DNA from: Centrapalus pauciflorus
Taxonomy: Eukaryota > Streptophyta > Magnoliopsida > Asterales > Asteraceae
Reading direction: 5' to 3'
Length of the DNA stretch: 64,000 nucleotides
Assembly: GCA_020465985.1 (NCBI GenBank)
Contig: JAANYP010000162.1
Span: 232,293 to 296,292 of the forward strand
Shown: in pieces, positions 12,201-24,097 of the stretch
Layout: each line of letters begins with the position of its first letter
Position numbering within the stretch: position 1 is the first letter of the stretch
Program-made: the position numbers and the translations under genes
Notes under the pieces: generated by a model
What the model was told of the DNA's origin: nothing
Database searches by the model: none
Seen by the model: the letters and a program-made list of their open reading frames with translations, nothing else

Positions 12201-13367
12201 GAAGAGGAAAGTCCTGAAGCTGCTGCCACTATAGCAGCTAAAGGAAAAGAAAAAGCAGCAGTTGATCCCCAACAGCAGAAAGCAGCAGAAATTAGATTTC
12301 ACAAAGCCAGGGCTAAAGAAATGGGTCTTCCCATGCACAATAATTTGAGTTCAGAGAAGAACAGCTTCAAGCCCTGGAAGCTCTAAGGAAAGAAGAAGAA
12401 TCTACCAAAGCTGCTAAGTCTTTTGAACTTCAAGAGGCAAGGAAAGTTAAAATGTCCTCTCTAGGAAGTGCAAAAGAAACTAATGGAAGCTGCTAAGGGA
12501 TAAGTAGGAGAGAAGGAAGGAGAAAAAGAAAAGGGTGCTCAGGTCTCTGTGACCAAAACACAAGTACCATCTGCAAGAGCTCAGTTCAACTTTGACAACT
12601 TGGCTAGAAGAAAATTTCAGGATGTTGCTGATAGAATGCTAGCCAAGGAAGCAATTGTCAAAGTTGTTCCCATATCAAGAAAAGGCAGTCAGTGGAAGTT
12701 GAAAATAACCAGAATGGGTGCAACCGGCCCAGAACTAGAAACGTATGACTACACTGATGTTGCACAGATGGGGTACAAGGAGTGGATTGAGTTGGCAGTT
12801 GCTCTGAGTGAATCTAAGTCAGAAACGGCAAAAACAATCAGAGCATATGTCAAAACGTTGATGGAGAGAGTGAAAAATCTTGGCCTGATCTCTAAAGAAG
12901 TTAGTGAAGGTGTCTATGTGACACAACCAAAAATAAAGGCCAGGAGGACAAGGAAAGACACTGAGCTTGAAGAACTTCTCATCTTAATAGAACGGGGTGA
13001 CTATGCTGTCGAGATGAAGGGAGTTGATCACAGCCTGCCTACTGGAGTAGAGTTTGAAGATGGCAAGATTATTGAAGAGCCTGAGCTGGGGGCATTTTTT
13101 GTAGATCCCTTAACTCAGAAGAAACGCTTTCAGAGAGCATCAGATCTATACAAGGTGGATCTGAGACAGCTTGTAGCCTTCAGACTTGCAGTTTCGTTTA
13201 GGCAGTGAAGCAGGTGGAGAGCAGCCGTCTGGGATCAGCTCAGAGGCTTTTATGAGAGAGGTGAACTTGAAGATCCCAAGTTTATGATCATCAGAAGTGA
13301 AATTGAATCACTTGAGGATACAAGGGAGGAACTTGAAAAGGTGTTTGAAGGTCCTCCTCCACTGTAG
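9236..13367 (+). pseudogene. ORF3 of Copia-A (env position, unknown function), broken
   Basis: A third ORF of about 1,370 codons between RNase H and the 3' LTR, interrupted by a frameshift near 9600, stops at 9961 and 10744, frame loss at 11965-12548, and a TGA at 13206. N-terminal domain (9236-9960): helix-rich, with the pattern H-x5-AL...LYYEMVYKFW...VREVLHLP and later YPRFLSLIF. The same pattern occurs in Copia-C ORF3. Next come a Pro/Ser/Thr-rich linker with basic patches (10030-11290), a Ser/Leu-rich helical region (11290-11870), an acidic Glu run (12180-12215), and a C-terminal domain (12549-13367) with GAFFVDPLTQKKRFQRASDL. No signal peptide or membrane segment is evident, so it is not a typical env. 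Similar ORFs are known to me as unnamed proteins attached to copia pol in Asteraceae. Function unknown. Confidence 0.7.
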
Positions 13368-13716
13368 TTCAATCCGTCTACCATCTGAGTAGGTGAAGAA
13401 TGGAAGATGTCCATCAGTTGGACAGGCTTACCATTATCTGCTCCCAACACAATCAGTCCAAAATCTGCTGTACATTAGTTGTACTTTAATTACATAAGTT
13501 GTAATTTTTGTTTTGCATCAGTTGTAATATACATCGGTACATTAGTTGTACCTTTGTAAAAACATGTGTTGTTTTATGTAATAAAAAATCAGTATATATA
13601 AACTGATCTTTTACTTTACCTTGATGTTGTAATTTTATTTCAGCAATGTACTGTAAAAATATATAGTGATTTTTGATAAGGCCAGCTTAGACTGGTTATT
13701 GCAAATAGGGGGAGAT
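13368..13716 (+). other. 3' untranslated region and polypurine tract of Copia-A
   Basis: Non-coding, AT-rich, with several ACATCAGTTGTA / ACATTAGTTGTA words at 13465-13550. The last 13 bases (AATAGGGGGAGAT, 13704-13716) are the polypurine tract that primes plus-strand synthesis; it abuts the 3' LTR. The same sequence is present in reverse complement at 63843-64000. Confidence 0.8.
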
Positions 13717-14818
13717 TGTTAGGCACAAAAAGGCCTCAGTCAATCCTGTTCTACATCTGAGGGGGAGATTCTTAATCAAACTTGTTGATGCTTTTGAAGG
13801 TTGAATTTAAGGCCTGTTATATGCCTTATTGAAACCTGAAAAATATTTGCAATATCAGCCTGAAGCTGTTCTATGTGTTGCATGTGTTGCAACAAAGGCA
13901 GTTTTGCCCAAGCTGTTCAGTCAGCTGAACAGGATGGACATAAACTGTTTACGCTGCTCCACACTGGTGAGCAGCTTGGGCAGTTTACAAGTGTTCTGTT
14001 TTTTGTGAACAGGCTAAAAACTTTATGGAATATGTTTCCAAGTCCTCATGTATTGTTTTTTACTACAAGATCAGTTTACAAAGCCGAAGACAAAGTGGAA
14101 AACAGAATTGCTCAGTCTGCCCACGCTGTTCTGTTACATGAAGACAAAAGGATATTTGAAAAGGGTGACAGACCTTTCCATTTATCAAAATAGGCCTTAA
14201 CAAAGGAAGAAAGACGCAAAGTTGACATTCCTTATTTAGTTAAAGCTTATGCAACAGTAGACAAAGTGAAAAGACAAAAATTCTACAACATAAAGGCATG
14301 TCTGCTTTTCAGAATGTGTAGAAAAGTTTATGTTGTCTTCTCAACAAGACTTTTCACTTTTCCTTTCATCCAATGAAGAAGCTTCTCTTAGATCCTCGGA
14401 GTGAGTATAAAAGGAAACTTCCAAGGATTGAAAGATTAAGCCAAAAAGCTAAGTGCTGAAGCCAAGAGTGAACGTGCATTAAAAGTTTGTCTTTCATGCA
14501 TGCAAGTCTGCTTGAATAAACAGTACTTTATGTCCAAGCTGTTCTTATTCAAGCTGTTTCGGAGTCTTGTAAACACAGTGAGTAATTCCTAGTGAGTGTA
14601 TTCATTGTATCCAGTTTAAGTCTGTCTTAGATTAGTTAACATACTATTATATCTGTCATCTCAGCTTGAACCTTTCCGCATTCAAGCTTGTTTGTAATTA
14701 ACTTTTGTTGATAATACATACAAACATTGAGAAAAGAGTGTTTAGTTTTTAAATTGTTGTATTCACCCCCCCTCTACAACTTAAGGCTATATACTTGGGA
14801 AACCTTTCGGGACCTACA
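13717..14818 (+). repeat. 3' LTR of Copia-A
   Basis: Starts TGTTAGGCAC directly after the polypurine tract and ends CCTACA. It is colinear with 1397-2520, with scattered substitutions and without the short duplicated GTTCTTTGTGAA block. Contains a TATA box at 14406-14412. Followed by ATTAT, the other half of the target duplication. Confidence 0.93.
14406..14412 (+). promoter_or_regulatory. TATA box of the Copia-A 3' LTR
   Basis: TATAAAA in gagtataaaaggaaac, the counterpart of the 5' LTR box. Transcription from here would read out into 14819 and beyond, antisense to Gypsy-T. Confidence 0.65.
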
Positions 14819-16436
14819 ATTATAAACATGCAACATCAATTAGTCAGATTTAAAAATCCGAATTTTACGCATTTTAACTCTCAAAATAAAAACTAAAGCT
14901 TGGAAACTAGTTTCTCACCTTAATTTCCTCTTGATTCTTGATAATTATGAGATAATCCATTAATTTTGCTTGGTTTAAATCTGCAATTATTGCAACAATT
15001 GATGAATTGATGAGGCTGAAGAAGGAAGAAGCCATAGGTATGAGATAGGAGGAGAAGGAATTGTGTTTTCTTTTTTAGTGATAAATGAGCATTAACTCAT
15101 TTTGGGGTTCTTATATTTTTGAACTTTGTTGTATGTACCCTTTAACCCCCACACTTATGTATAATACATCTCTTTTTAACTTTGATCATTTAAATAACTT
15201 ATAACAAATATTCAACTTAATTAAATAATTTCATTACTTAATTAAATTACAAAACAAATAATGTAATTAAATTACATTATTGAATCAAGTACAGAAATTT
15301 AAAGTTATGTTAAAAGCTAAGTTGTTACAACATTAAATTATGAAAACCTCAATATATTTAGTTAAGACATAGATCTAACTTTTGAAACAAGAATCAACTC
15401 ATTTCGTTAAGTTTAGAATTAGTTATCATTTTTCAAAGTTGGTGTAACATTTTTGTCGAAAATCCGGATTTCATAACCTTGAAACAACTTGTGATCTTTG
15501 TTGATTATTCAAAAACCACATGTATAAAAGGCTATGAAACACATTTATATAACTTGTTTTCATAAAATTCATACTTACATAATGTGTTTATACATTTATG
15601 AATACATTTGAAGAAACAAACTTTAAAACAAAACTAGTGATTTATAAACTTGAGTTTTTACGAAACTTGTTGTTGTTGGTGATTATATATATTATGCAAG
15701 ATTTATATAAACTTAAATATGAGTAGTAATATGCTAGTATTTACATACTTTGAGGTATTAGAAGGATGCAAATTTGTAGAAGTTGAAATTCTTAAAAGAT
15801 TGCACCAAGAACACTTGAAAGACCAAAAGTTGCAAACCTTTTGCTTTGGTTGATACTCTGGCCGATTTTTTGAGAGAAATGAGAGAGAATTGTGTTTTGA
15901 TGGTATGAATAAATTGAAAGAGTTGAGTCTCTATTTATAGAGAAAATTTGGTCTTTCTAGTGGAGGTTGAGTATGAGTTTGGATGAAATGAAAGAGGATG
16001 GTGATAAAGATTTGATTGTGATTGTGTATGGAGCTTTGTAATAAAAAAAATAAGTCAAACTCTATGTAGTACAAGCTAGGGCCGGATTTTTGAGGATTTG
16101 ATAGTGCATTTTCATTTTTTTGTATAAAAGTATTTCAAAATGTATTATTGTATTTTCCTTTTTATGTAAATTCATAAATACTTATGGATGCATTGGTTTA
16201 ATGAATTGCTTTAGTCTTGCATAATTAATGTTAAGTATGTTTATTAATGCATGATTCGTGTCACTAATCCTAATTTAATTATATACTTAGTTGAATTAAT
16301 CCATCATATCGTAAAACGATCGGATTAATTAATTTATCGTTTCATCGCAACAGATTAGGTTATAACTTGCTAATAACGACTGATTAAGTTATTGTTGCTA
16401 ACTTGGTATTATGCCCGATGTTACTGTCTCCCCTTG
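14819..16436 (-). other. Probable 3' LTR region of Gypsy-T (non-coding)
   Basis: AT-rich and non-coding. On the minus strand the integrase ends near 16440 and is followed by a purine-rich stretch (AAGGGGAGAC, 16427-16436) and then AGTAACATCGGGC. That resembles the start of Del/Tekay-type LTRs, which usually begin TGTAACA. A minus-strand TATA box lies about 490 bp further on, at 15931-15940. The sequence continues to 14819, where Copia-A interrupts it, and presumably resumes at 1396. The far LTR end is not identified. Confidence 0.45.
15931..15940 (-). promoter_or_regulatory. TATA-box candidate in the Gypsy-T LTR region
   Basis: CTATAAATAG on the minus strand, followed by AGACTCAACTC. It sits where an LTR promoter would be, about 490 bp inside the inferred LTR start. 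Confidence 0.5.
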
Positions 16437-17655
16437 TTAAGAAAATCTCGTCCCGAAAGTAGCTCGCGTTCCCCACTGATTGAGCACTTGAGAATAACAG
16501 AGGGTGTTTTTCGCGAAACTCATCTTCGCGTTCCCATGTAAACTCAGGGCATGGTTCCACTTTACTTTCAATATAGGTATGAGGCTGTGTTTTAGCTTCT
16601 TGCCTTCTCGGTCCATAATTTCTACGGGTTGTTCAATGAAATGCAGCTTGTCATCCAGTTGTAGCTCTTCCAGGGGTATGACGAGTGTTTCATCTGATAG
16701 GCACTTCTTAAGATTTGATACATGGAAGGTGTTATGTACAGTGCTTAGCTCTGGGGGTAGTTCAAGTCGATAAGCTACCGGACCAATTCTCTTGAAAACT
16801 TTGAATGGCCCCATATAACAAGGACTAAGCTTTCCCCGTTTTCCATAATGGATTACGCCCTTTCATGGCGCGACTTTAAACATCAGTGGGTCTCCTTCTT
16901 GGAATTCCAAATCCTTCCGTCTGATATCAGCGTAACATTTCTGCTGATCCCGTGCAGTCTTCAATCTGTTCTGAATCTGTACTATCTTCTCAGTTGTCTC
17001 ATGTACGATTTCCGGACCAGTAATTTTGCTATCCCCAATTTCAGCCCAACAAATCGGTGATCGACACTTTCGCTCATAAAGTGCCTCAAACGGAGCAGGT
17101 TTAATGCTTGAGTGATAGCTATTGTTGTAGGACAACTCGACTAACGGTAGGTGTCTGTCCCAAGTCATGCCGAAACCAATCACACATGCCCTTAGCATAT
17201 CCTTTAAGGTTTGAATGGTCCTTTCAGTTTGACCGTCGGTTTGCGGATGGTAAGTTGTACTCATATCTAAGCGCGTACCCAACGCCTCTTGTAATGATTG
17301 CCAAAACCATGACGTGAATCGGCTGTCTCTATCCTATATGATCGATTCCGGGACTCCATTCCTTAAGACGACTTCCTTAAGATAGATTCGGGTTAACTTA
17401 TCCATCTTATCAGTCTCCTTGATTGGCAAGAAGTGTACAGTCTTTGTGAATCGATCCACAATAACCCAAATGGTGTCATAACCACCAGAAGTTTTCGGCC
17501 ACTTTTTGATGAAGTCCATGGTTATTTTCACCGACTTCCACTCGGGTATTTCCGGTTGAACCAACAGTCCCGATGGTTTCTGGTGCTCAGCCTTAACTTT
17601 AAAACATGTTAAGCACTTGCGACAATACGACAAGTTCCTTGGATTTTTTGAGCAG
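16437..17655 (-). pseudogene. Integrase 3' part of Gypsy-T (Tekay/Del-like Ty3/gypsy)
   Basis: Minus-strand fragments give, in order, the integrase zinc-binding CRKC / C-x2-C region with KAEHQKPSGLLVQP, the core segment MDFIKKWPKTSGGYDTIWVI and VDRFTKTVHFLP, and then YHPQTDGQTERTIQTLKDML with the third catalytic acid. The GPY/F-like region (MGPFKVFKRIGPVAYRLELP) and a C-terminal chromodomain-like tail follow (VEIMDREGKKLK). A frame change near 16580 scrambles the tail. Stops near 17330 and 16860 also break the frame. The 5' half of the element (gag, PR, RT, RH) is missing; the sequence switches abruptly to Gypsy-E at about 17655, so a truncation or recombination junction lies there. Confidence 0.8.
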
Positions 17656-20339
17656 TTGCACATCAATATCCCATTCATTGATGCGATTGCTTAGATGCCA
17701 AACTACACAAAGTTTCTTACGGTTCTGCTATCAAAGCATAAGACGCTTGCTGATCTAGACATAGAAGAGATGAACGCCGAGTGTTCAGTTGTGCTCCAAA
17801 ACAAGCTTCATGGTATGCAAGATGATCCTCGCAGTTTCACGATACCATGTCACATTGGTAATCTTCATGTGGCGAATGCCATTGCTGATCTTGGAGCTAG
17901 CATCAATCTTATGCCTACATCTATATATGTTAGACTCGGGCTTGGAGAGCCAAAGCCTACTCGTATGAGTATACAGCTGGCGGACAGATTAGTGAAGTTT
18001 CCTCTCGGTATTCTTTGAAAATATGTTACCGAATGTCGATATGTTCGTATAACCTGTAGACTTTGTCATCATGGATATGCACGAAGACAACTCTATTCCT
18101 CTCATTTTAGGGCATCAATTCTTAGCGACACCTCGCGCGATGATCGATGTTCTTGATAGGAAGTTGACCCTAAGAGTGGGAGATGAGCATGTGAGTTTTG
18201 ATGTTGACAAGGCTAGCTATGTAAGGAGCTGATGACACTGTTGAGTCGATTTGTTTTTTTCAATCCTGTATTTCATTTGACAGAGAGATGCATTCTAAGG
18301 TTTATGAGACACTCATCAACTCTGTTTTGGTTGTGTATGAGAGATCCACTTCCTTCGAAGATAGAGAATCTATTGATTATGATATCTCATTATCCCAATT
18401 GTCTCTTGATTTTGATCATTCTAATTGTCTCTCTAATTATCTTGATATCTTTTTTTGTGCTCGATTGTGTCATCTCCTGCTCATGAGGAGATTTTTACTT
18501 TAGATCCAAAGGAAAGAATCAAATCAAAATCATCATCGAAGATCCAACTACTCTAGAGCTTAAGGAGTTACCTACACATTTAGAGTATGCTTTTCTTGAG
18601 GAGTCCTCTCAACTTTCGGTTATCATAGCCAAGGACCTCTCACCAACAGAAAAAGCTAGGTTGATTCTGGTTTTGAAATCCCATAAGCAGGCCATAGCAT
18701 GGAAGATTTCTGATATCAAGGGTATTAGTTCTGCTTAGTGTACTCACATGATACTTATGGAGGAGGATTACAAGACTGTTATTTAACCTGAAAGGAGAGT
18801 GAATCCAAAAATTCACGACGTCATCTGGAAAGAAGTGTTGAAGCTTCTTGATGCTGGGATGATCTATAATATATCTTCTTGATGCTGGGATATGACCCTC
18901 ATCCTTAACGAGAAAATGAGTTGATTGCTTCTAGGACGGTCACGGGTTGGTGAGTTTGTCGATTATCGCAAACTCAATGATGCCACTCGTAAGGATCATT
19001 TTCCATTGCCCTTTATCGATCAAATGCTTGATAGAATTTCAGTGAACGAATTCTATTGTTTCTCAGATAGTTTCTCAGGTTACTTTCAAAGCCTTATAAG
19101 CCCCGAGGACAAGGACAAAACCACTTTCACATGTCCTTATGGGTTGTTCGCATATTGGTGTATGCCCTTTGGCTTATGCAATGCTCCAGCGATGTTCCAG
19201 CGTTGTATGGTAGCTATCTTTATTGATATGCTTGAAAAGAGTGGAAGTTTTATGGATGACTTTTCTATGTTCGGAAATTCCTTCTCGTGATGCCTATCTG
19301 ATTTGGATAGTATGCTTGCCCGATGTGAGGAGGCTAATCTGGTCCTTAATTGGGAGAAGTGTCACTTTATGTTCCGAGAAGGAATTGTTCATGGGCATAA
19401 CATCTCTTCTAAGGGCATTGAGGTTGATAGAGGTAAGATAAACAAGATATTTAAGCAACCTTACCCTACTTCTGTTAGAGTGGTTTGCAGTTTCCTTGGG
19501 CATGATAGTTTTTACCGACGCTTTATTCGAGATTTTTCATTGATTGCACGTCACATGACAAGGCTTTTGGAAAACGATGCCGCATTTGATTTTGATAATT
19601 CTTGTGTGCAAGCCTTTGATACTCTAAAGGAAAAGCTTGTCATTGCCCCTATCATGGTGGCTCCCAACTGGGAGTTACCATTTGAGTTAATGTGTGACAC
19701 TATTAATTTTATTGTGGGGGCAGTTTGGGACAATGTAAGGAAAACCGTTTTCATGATATATACTACGCTATTAAGACTAATACTGATGCTCAGTGCAATT
19801 ATACAACTTCTGAGAAAGAGCTGCTAGCTATTGTATATGCATTTGAGAAGTTTAGATGTTATTTGATTCTCTCCAAGACAGTGGTTTTCACAGATCACTC
19901 AGCTTTGAGATACCTTTCAGAAGTAGGATGCTAAGCCCCATTTGATTTGATGGATTCTACTCTTGCAGGAGTTTGACATCGAGATCAAGGACAAACATGG
20001 AGCCGAGAATATAGATGCCAACCATTTGAGCCGTTTAGAGAATCTAGAGCTTCCTCCTATTGATGATTCTGCGGTTAGGGCATCTTTCCCATATTAGTCC
20101 CTTAATTCAGCACAGACAGTTGACGAATGCCCATTGTTTGCTGACTATGAAAACTATCTGGTGGGTAATGTGCTTGTCAAAGGTCAGACTCATCAGCAAA
20201 GAAAGAAATTCTTAAGAGATGTGAAGAATTATTTTTGGGATGACCCCTATCTCTTACGAGTTTGCACCGATCAAATCATTAGGCATTATGTTCAAGGTGA
20301 TGAGGCGATGTAGATTCTATAAGCATCCCACATCAGTCC
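17656..20339 (+). pseudogene. Gypsy-E, decayed Athila-like pol fragment
   Basis: Plus-strand remnants matching Gypsy-D pol in order. The gag-PR linker (QLHINIPFIDAI) and protease (NAIADLGASINLMP, 17876-17917) come first. RT follows (VDYRKLNDATRKDHFPLPFIDQML, FMDDFSMFG, LVLNWEKCHFM), then RNase H (ELMCDTINFIVGAV, FTDHSALRYL) and the first part of integrase (FWDDPYLLRVCTDQIIRHYV). Many stops and frame changes are present, for example near 18018, 18738, 18785, 19290, 19935 and 20310, so it is much older than Gypsy-D. It ends at 20339, where the LTR of Copia-C2 begins; the rest of its integrase is not in the window. Confidence 0.85.
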
Positions 20340-20685
20340 TGTAAACTTGTAATCCCGTATATATTTCAGCACCTTTATATTCTTTATCAAAACCCAAGAA
20401 GAAACTAGCTCAATAATTAGGTAATGATGAAGAAGATAATATGAATATTAGAGAGAATATGCAAATGGCGGCTGCAGTGTTTTGTATTCAATATGTCAAC
20501 CGCGTAATACAAAAGAAACCCTAGGAGCTATTATAGCTCCATTTAATTAACTATGAGGCATTGACACAAATGCCCCCTAGACTTTTACAAGGAAATAAAT
20601 TACATAGAAACTAAATACAAAGCTAAATATTAAGTAAATAATTATTACAAAATAACTCCATATGATCGAAATTAAATGTCTAACA
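20340..20685 (-). repeat. 3' LTR of Copia-C2
   Basis: 346 bp. On the plus strand it starts TGTAAACTTG and ends TCTAACA; it aligns with the two Copia-C LTRs (38930-39273, 52822-53164) but with clear divergence. It carries the same hairpin: GGAGCTA at 20524-20530 pairs with TAGCTCC at 20534-20540. The five bases outside are AGTCC (20335-20339); the other half of that duplication is not in view. Confidence 0.88.
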
Positions 20686-20701
20686 ATCTCCCCCTTTTCG
20701 A
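20686..20701 (-). other. Polypurine tract of Copia-C2
   Basis: On the minus strand GATCGAAAAGGGGGAGAT directly precedes the LTR start TGTTAGAC. The ORF3 stop codon overlaps its upstream edge. Confidence 0.85.
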
Positions 20702-23700
20702 TCATTTTGGAGGTCCTGGAACTCTGGCATGATCTGTCGATTCTCGGAGTCCAAGGATGACATCAAAGCGTCTGGTCACTTGTCTCATATGTAGCCGTTC
20801 GTTCAGGAGTTCAATGCCGTTGAGGATGTCCTAAAGCTCCTTCGGTGAGCATCTTTGTTGTGGATCTGGTTGAGCGTCAAAATCTTGAACTTTCTGAGTA
20901 AGCGCGGCTCGAACCAATCTGAGAGTACCGTCGAAGTAACAAGGAAGATCCTCAAAGCGCATGAACCTTTTGTAGCCCTTCTGATTGGCAAAAATGACAC
21001 CTGGGCCTCCTCTGAATATAACTCTCTCTGCAGGATGGTCGGCGAGGAGGAAGCTGTCTTGTGCAGGTTCTCGAAGGCCCACTTTAACCATCGTGCTCTC
21101 TATTGCCATTTGGAAGTCTCTGAGGCACATAATGATCGAGCGGTGGTTCATACTTCGAACAAGGGCACCTAGAGCAGTCATGCGAGACAGACGCCCTTTA
21201 ATACGATTTTTCAATCGTTCGTGTAAGAATTCGACGTCGTCTACATTTATGAAGTCCATGTCATTCTCGAAGAACTCATCAGCCGTGCCATCTTCTCTTT
21301 CTACTTGAAAGGCGGGATAGTATACTTTTGCCCTTTTGCACATGGTGATGGATTTGAGTTTCTTTATCTTTGATTTTGACACTTTTGACCTCCTCTCCCT
21401 GAGCATTAATTGATAGTATTCAGCCTGCTCAGCTATGGTTACATTTGTCAGTTCCATCGGAAGGCGTCTGCTGAAGGATCCAGGGTTCTTTCTGAATACC
21501 ATCTTGAATCTCTCTTCTAAGAACGGGTTCTTAAACTGCTCAGGAGGAAACTTCTGCAGGAATTCTTTGAGGCCCTGAAAGGGGGGTTCTTCGATTTCAG
21601 ACTTTTTAGCTTCAAGCAATTTTATGATTGTCCCCCGCCGTTCTTGTCTTAGTTTGTCTTTTTCTTCAGGCGGTAGATTGTGTACCTCATCTCTTGAAAA
21701 CTTTCCTACCCAGTATAAATCTTCTCTCCTATATTCACCGGGTCCTTCTGGAGTTTCATCAAAGCGACCGACCATCTTAGTTTGTGAAGGACCTGGTTTT
21801 TCGGTTTGTTGGAACGGGGGAGGACTTGGAGCTCTTTGCGGGCTTTGGACTAGATGGGATTCTTTGAGTGATGGGGGAGCTTGAATGGATGAAAGAATTT
21901 CTTGTTGTGGGGCTGGTGGTGGTGAGTTTAGGAAATCAAAGGAAGAAGATGAGGATTTTTTAGGTGATTCTGGCTCAGGCTTAGGAATGATCATAGGTTC
22001 GTTGTCCTCAGTATCGGAGTCTGACTCAGACACCAATATGAATTCAACTTTCTCATGAATGGGCTCGAACTCTACATAACTATCATTGGATCCATTGGAG
22101 CTGGACCCCCGACCATGGGCTCGTCTTCTAACATCAAGTATTCCTGAGCCTCTTGCATCTGTTCCCCTGACCCCTGAAACTCTGTCCCTTCGGTCTCTGC
22201 TCCCCCTACAAACAACATAGGGTCCTCAGACTGAGTTTTCTGTCTTTTCTCCCCCTCATGACGATCAGGGTCGTCCTGATCGTCATGCTTTCTTTTCTGA
22301 GCCTCAGCCTGAGGACGACACTGAAGTTCAATCACTGCAGACTCAAGACGATCCATTCTGGAGTTCAGTTGCTCCTGGACTAGAAGAATAAGGCGAGTAA
22401 GCGCGTCTATCTTTTCTGATAGGTCGGCAATCTGATTTTGGACAGAATGGGATCCTGGTGGAGGCACAGCTTCAGAAGCGACACCCTTTCCCTTTATAAG
22501 TGAGTGAAGGGCGGTGTCATGTTCCTCGGTGGCTTCCTTTTGTGCGTCCAGGTCAGCCCGGGTAATCACTCCGGCAGCACGAAGAGCTGCCGTTAGCATC
22601 TCCAAGTTCATGGGGAGATGGCCTGAAGTTGATGGCGTTGATGGAGCCACTCCAGGTCTTCCTTCCGTCATTTCTGGCTCCACTATGAGACGCTCAGATC
22701 CGGAAGTTTGTGGAGATGCCACGAAGGCAGCTCTTGGGGATGCCACAGAGGCATCATGCGTCGTGTGTATTTGGGGGGATGGAATTTTGAATGAAGGAAG
22801 TTTGGTCACGTGGGGAGGAGTGTGACCTCGTTTAACACCGCCACTCTCCGAATGAGAGGGCGATGGTGTATGTGCAGAAAACCCGTGGAATGAAGTGGTT
22901 TCCCTTTGAGGGGATACTAAGTGGATGTTGGGGGTGATTTCGACCATTGGACTGACGGTCTTATGGTGGGTGGTCCAGCTGATAGGGCTTCGGTCACCCT
23001 CAGATTGAAAATCTATCGCTCGCACGACAGAGACGGTTCGTTCGGAATCCGCCGCCTCTGCCGCCTCACCTCCTTCTCCCTCACTTACAAACACAGGCTC
23101 CCGCTCACCTATCCCCAATGATTTTTGAACCTCCGCCTGATCTCCCTCATCCTCACTCATTCTGGCCTCACCTTCGGATTGGCTAGACTCAGTCGGTTCT
23201 GACTGAGCCTTTTTCCAAATCCCTTGGCTTGAACAATAGTGACAACGGAATAGTCATTATAGGCACTGTAGGGGCCCCCTTTGGCAAAGTAAGCTTTTAA
23301 ATGGCCACGGTAGGGTAGACGTCGGCTTCAGGACGTTCGTGAATGTCCTCATCATTATTCATCGCATATTGGATGATAAGTTTCAGAAACCGTTGGAGAG
23401 GTATGTACTTGCGTCCCTTTCTGGTTCCCCTCTCCACATGTACTCGTCTCAATTCCTCAAAGAGGAAAGCCGCATAATCAACATGGCGGTCAAAGACAAA
23501 TCCGGTGAAAAAGGCTAAAACCTGAGCCGAGGCAGAGTCGTGGCCTGAGTGCTTTGCTGTGAAGCACTTGTTGATGACATCGAAAAGAATCCGCCAATGA
23601 GATTGTAGATTCTTTGTGCGGAAATTGGAGGGTTTGGTGAGAGGGCCGTCATAACCCAGGGTTTGTATTTCGGCTAGGGTTTCTGGGATGGAAGGGATGG

Positions 23701-24097
23701 GATCAAACTGAAGGCAGGATGGCAAATAGGTTTCGACGGGAAGGTGAAGTATATGGCATATGGCGGCGATGGTGATTTTGACTGGGACGCAGTCGATGGT
23801 GGTTGTGAAGAAGGGTTCGGCGTCGGGAATATATTGCAATCTGTTCCAGAATTGTTGCAGATATATCTGGGGAACAGCGATTGCGGTAGTCAATGCGTAA
23901 TATATGGGGTGGTGAAGAAGGATGTCGAAGGCGAGGGTTTGGGGTTCTTTTGTGAGAATGGAGACATCGAGGTGCTAGTTATGTGGTATAAACTCGACAA
24001 ACTTGGCTTGGGGAAGGATGGATTGTTCGGGTAGTTGGGTGTTATTATTGGGAATGGGAGGATGGGCTATGGTGAGGATAACAGTCGGTTCCATCAT
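20702..24097 (-). pseudogene. ORF3 of Copia-C2
   Basis: Starts MMEPTVILTIAHPPIP at 24097, right after a canonical splice acceptor (CTTTGCAG then GATGATGG) and a CTAAC branch-like site. Stops at 23975 and 23297, frame changes near 23200 and 22050, and a TAG at 20831 break it. N-terminal domain: HHPIYYALTTAIAVPQIYLQQFW, then HILHLP, NLQSHWRILF and HSGHDSASAQVLAFFTGF. The middle is Pro/Ser/Thr-rich (23160-22500). A coiled coil with regular leucines follows at about 22460-22330, then a bipartite basic patch KRKHDDQDDPDRHEGEKRQK near 22280, which could be a nuclear localisation signal. The C-terminal part (22036-20702) holds a second Pro-rich stretch, a basic KVSKSKIKKLK segment and GVIFANQKGYKRFMRFEDL. 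No membrane segment is seen. Function unknown. Confidence 0.72.

Larger units (their letters stand above)
1397..14818 (+). mobile_element. Copia-A, complete but inactive Ty1/copia (Sirevirus-like) element
   Basis: A 13.4-kb LTR retrotransposon. It has two LTRs of about 1.1 kb that start TGTTAGG and end CCTACA, a tRNA-Met type primer binding site, gag, protease, integrase, RT/RNase H, a 4-kb third ORF, and a polypurine tract against the 3' LTR. Order PR-INT-RT-RH is diagnostic of Ty1/copia. The coiled-coil-rich gag, the PBS and the extra ORF fit the Sirevirus lineage. Stops, frameshifts and active-site changes in both integrase and RT show that it cannot move by itself. The LTRs differ by several substitutions and a short local duplication, so it is not recent. 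A second copy, Copia-A2, begins at 62730 in the opposite orientation. Confidence 0.93.
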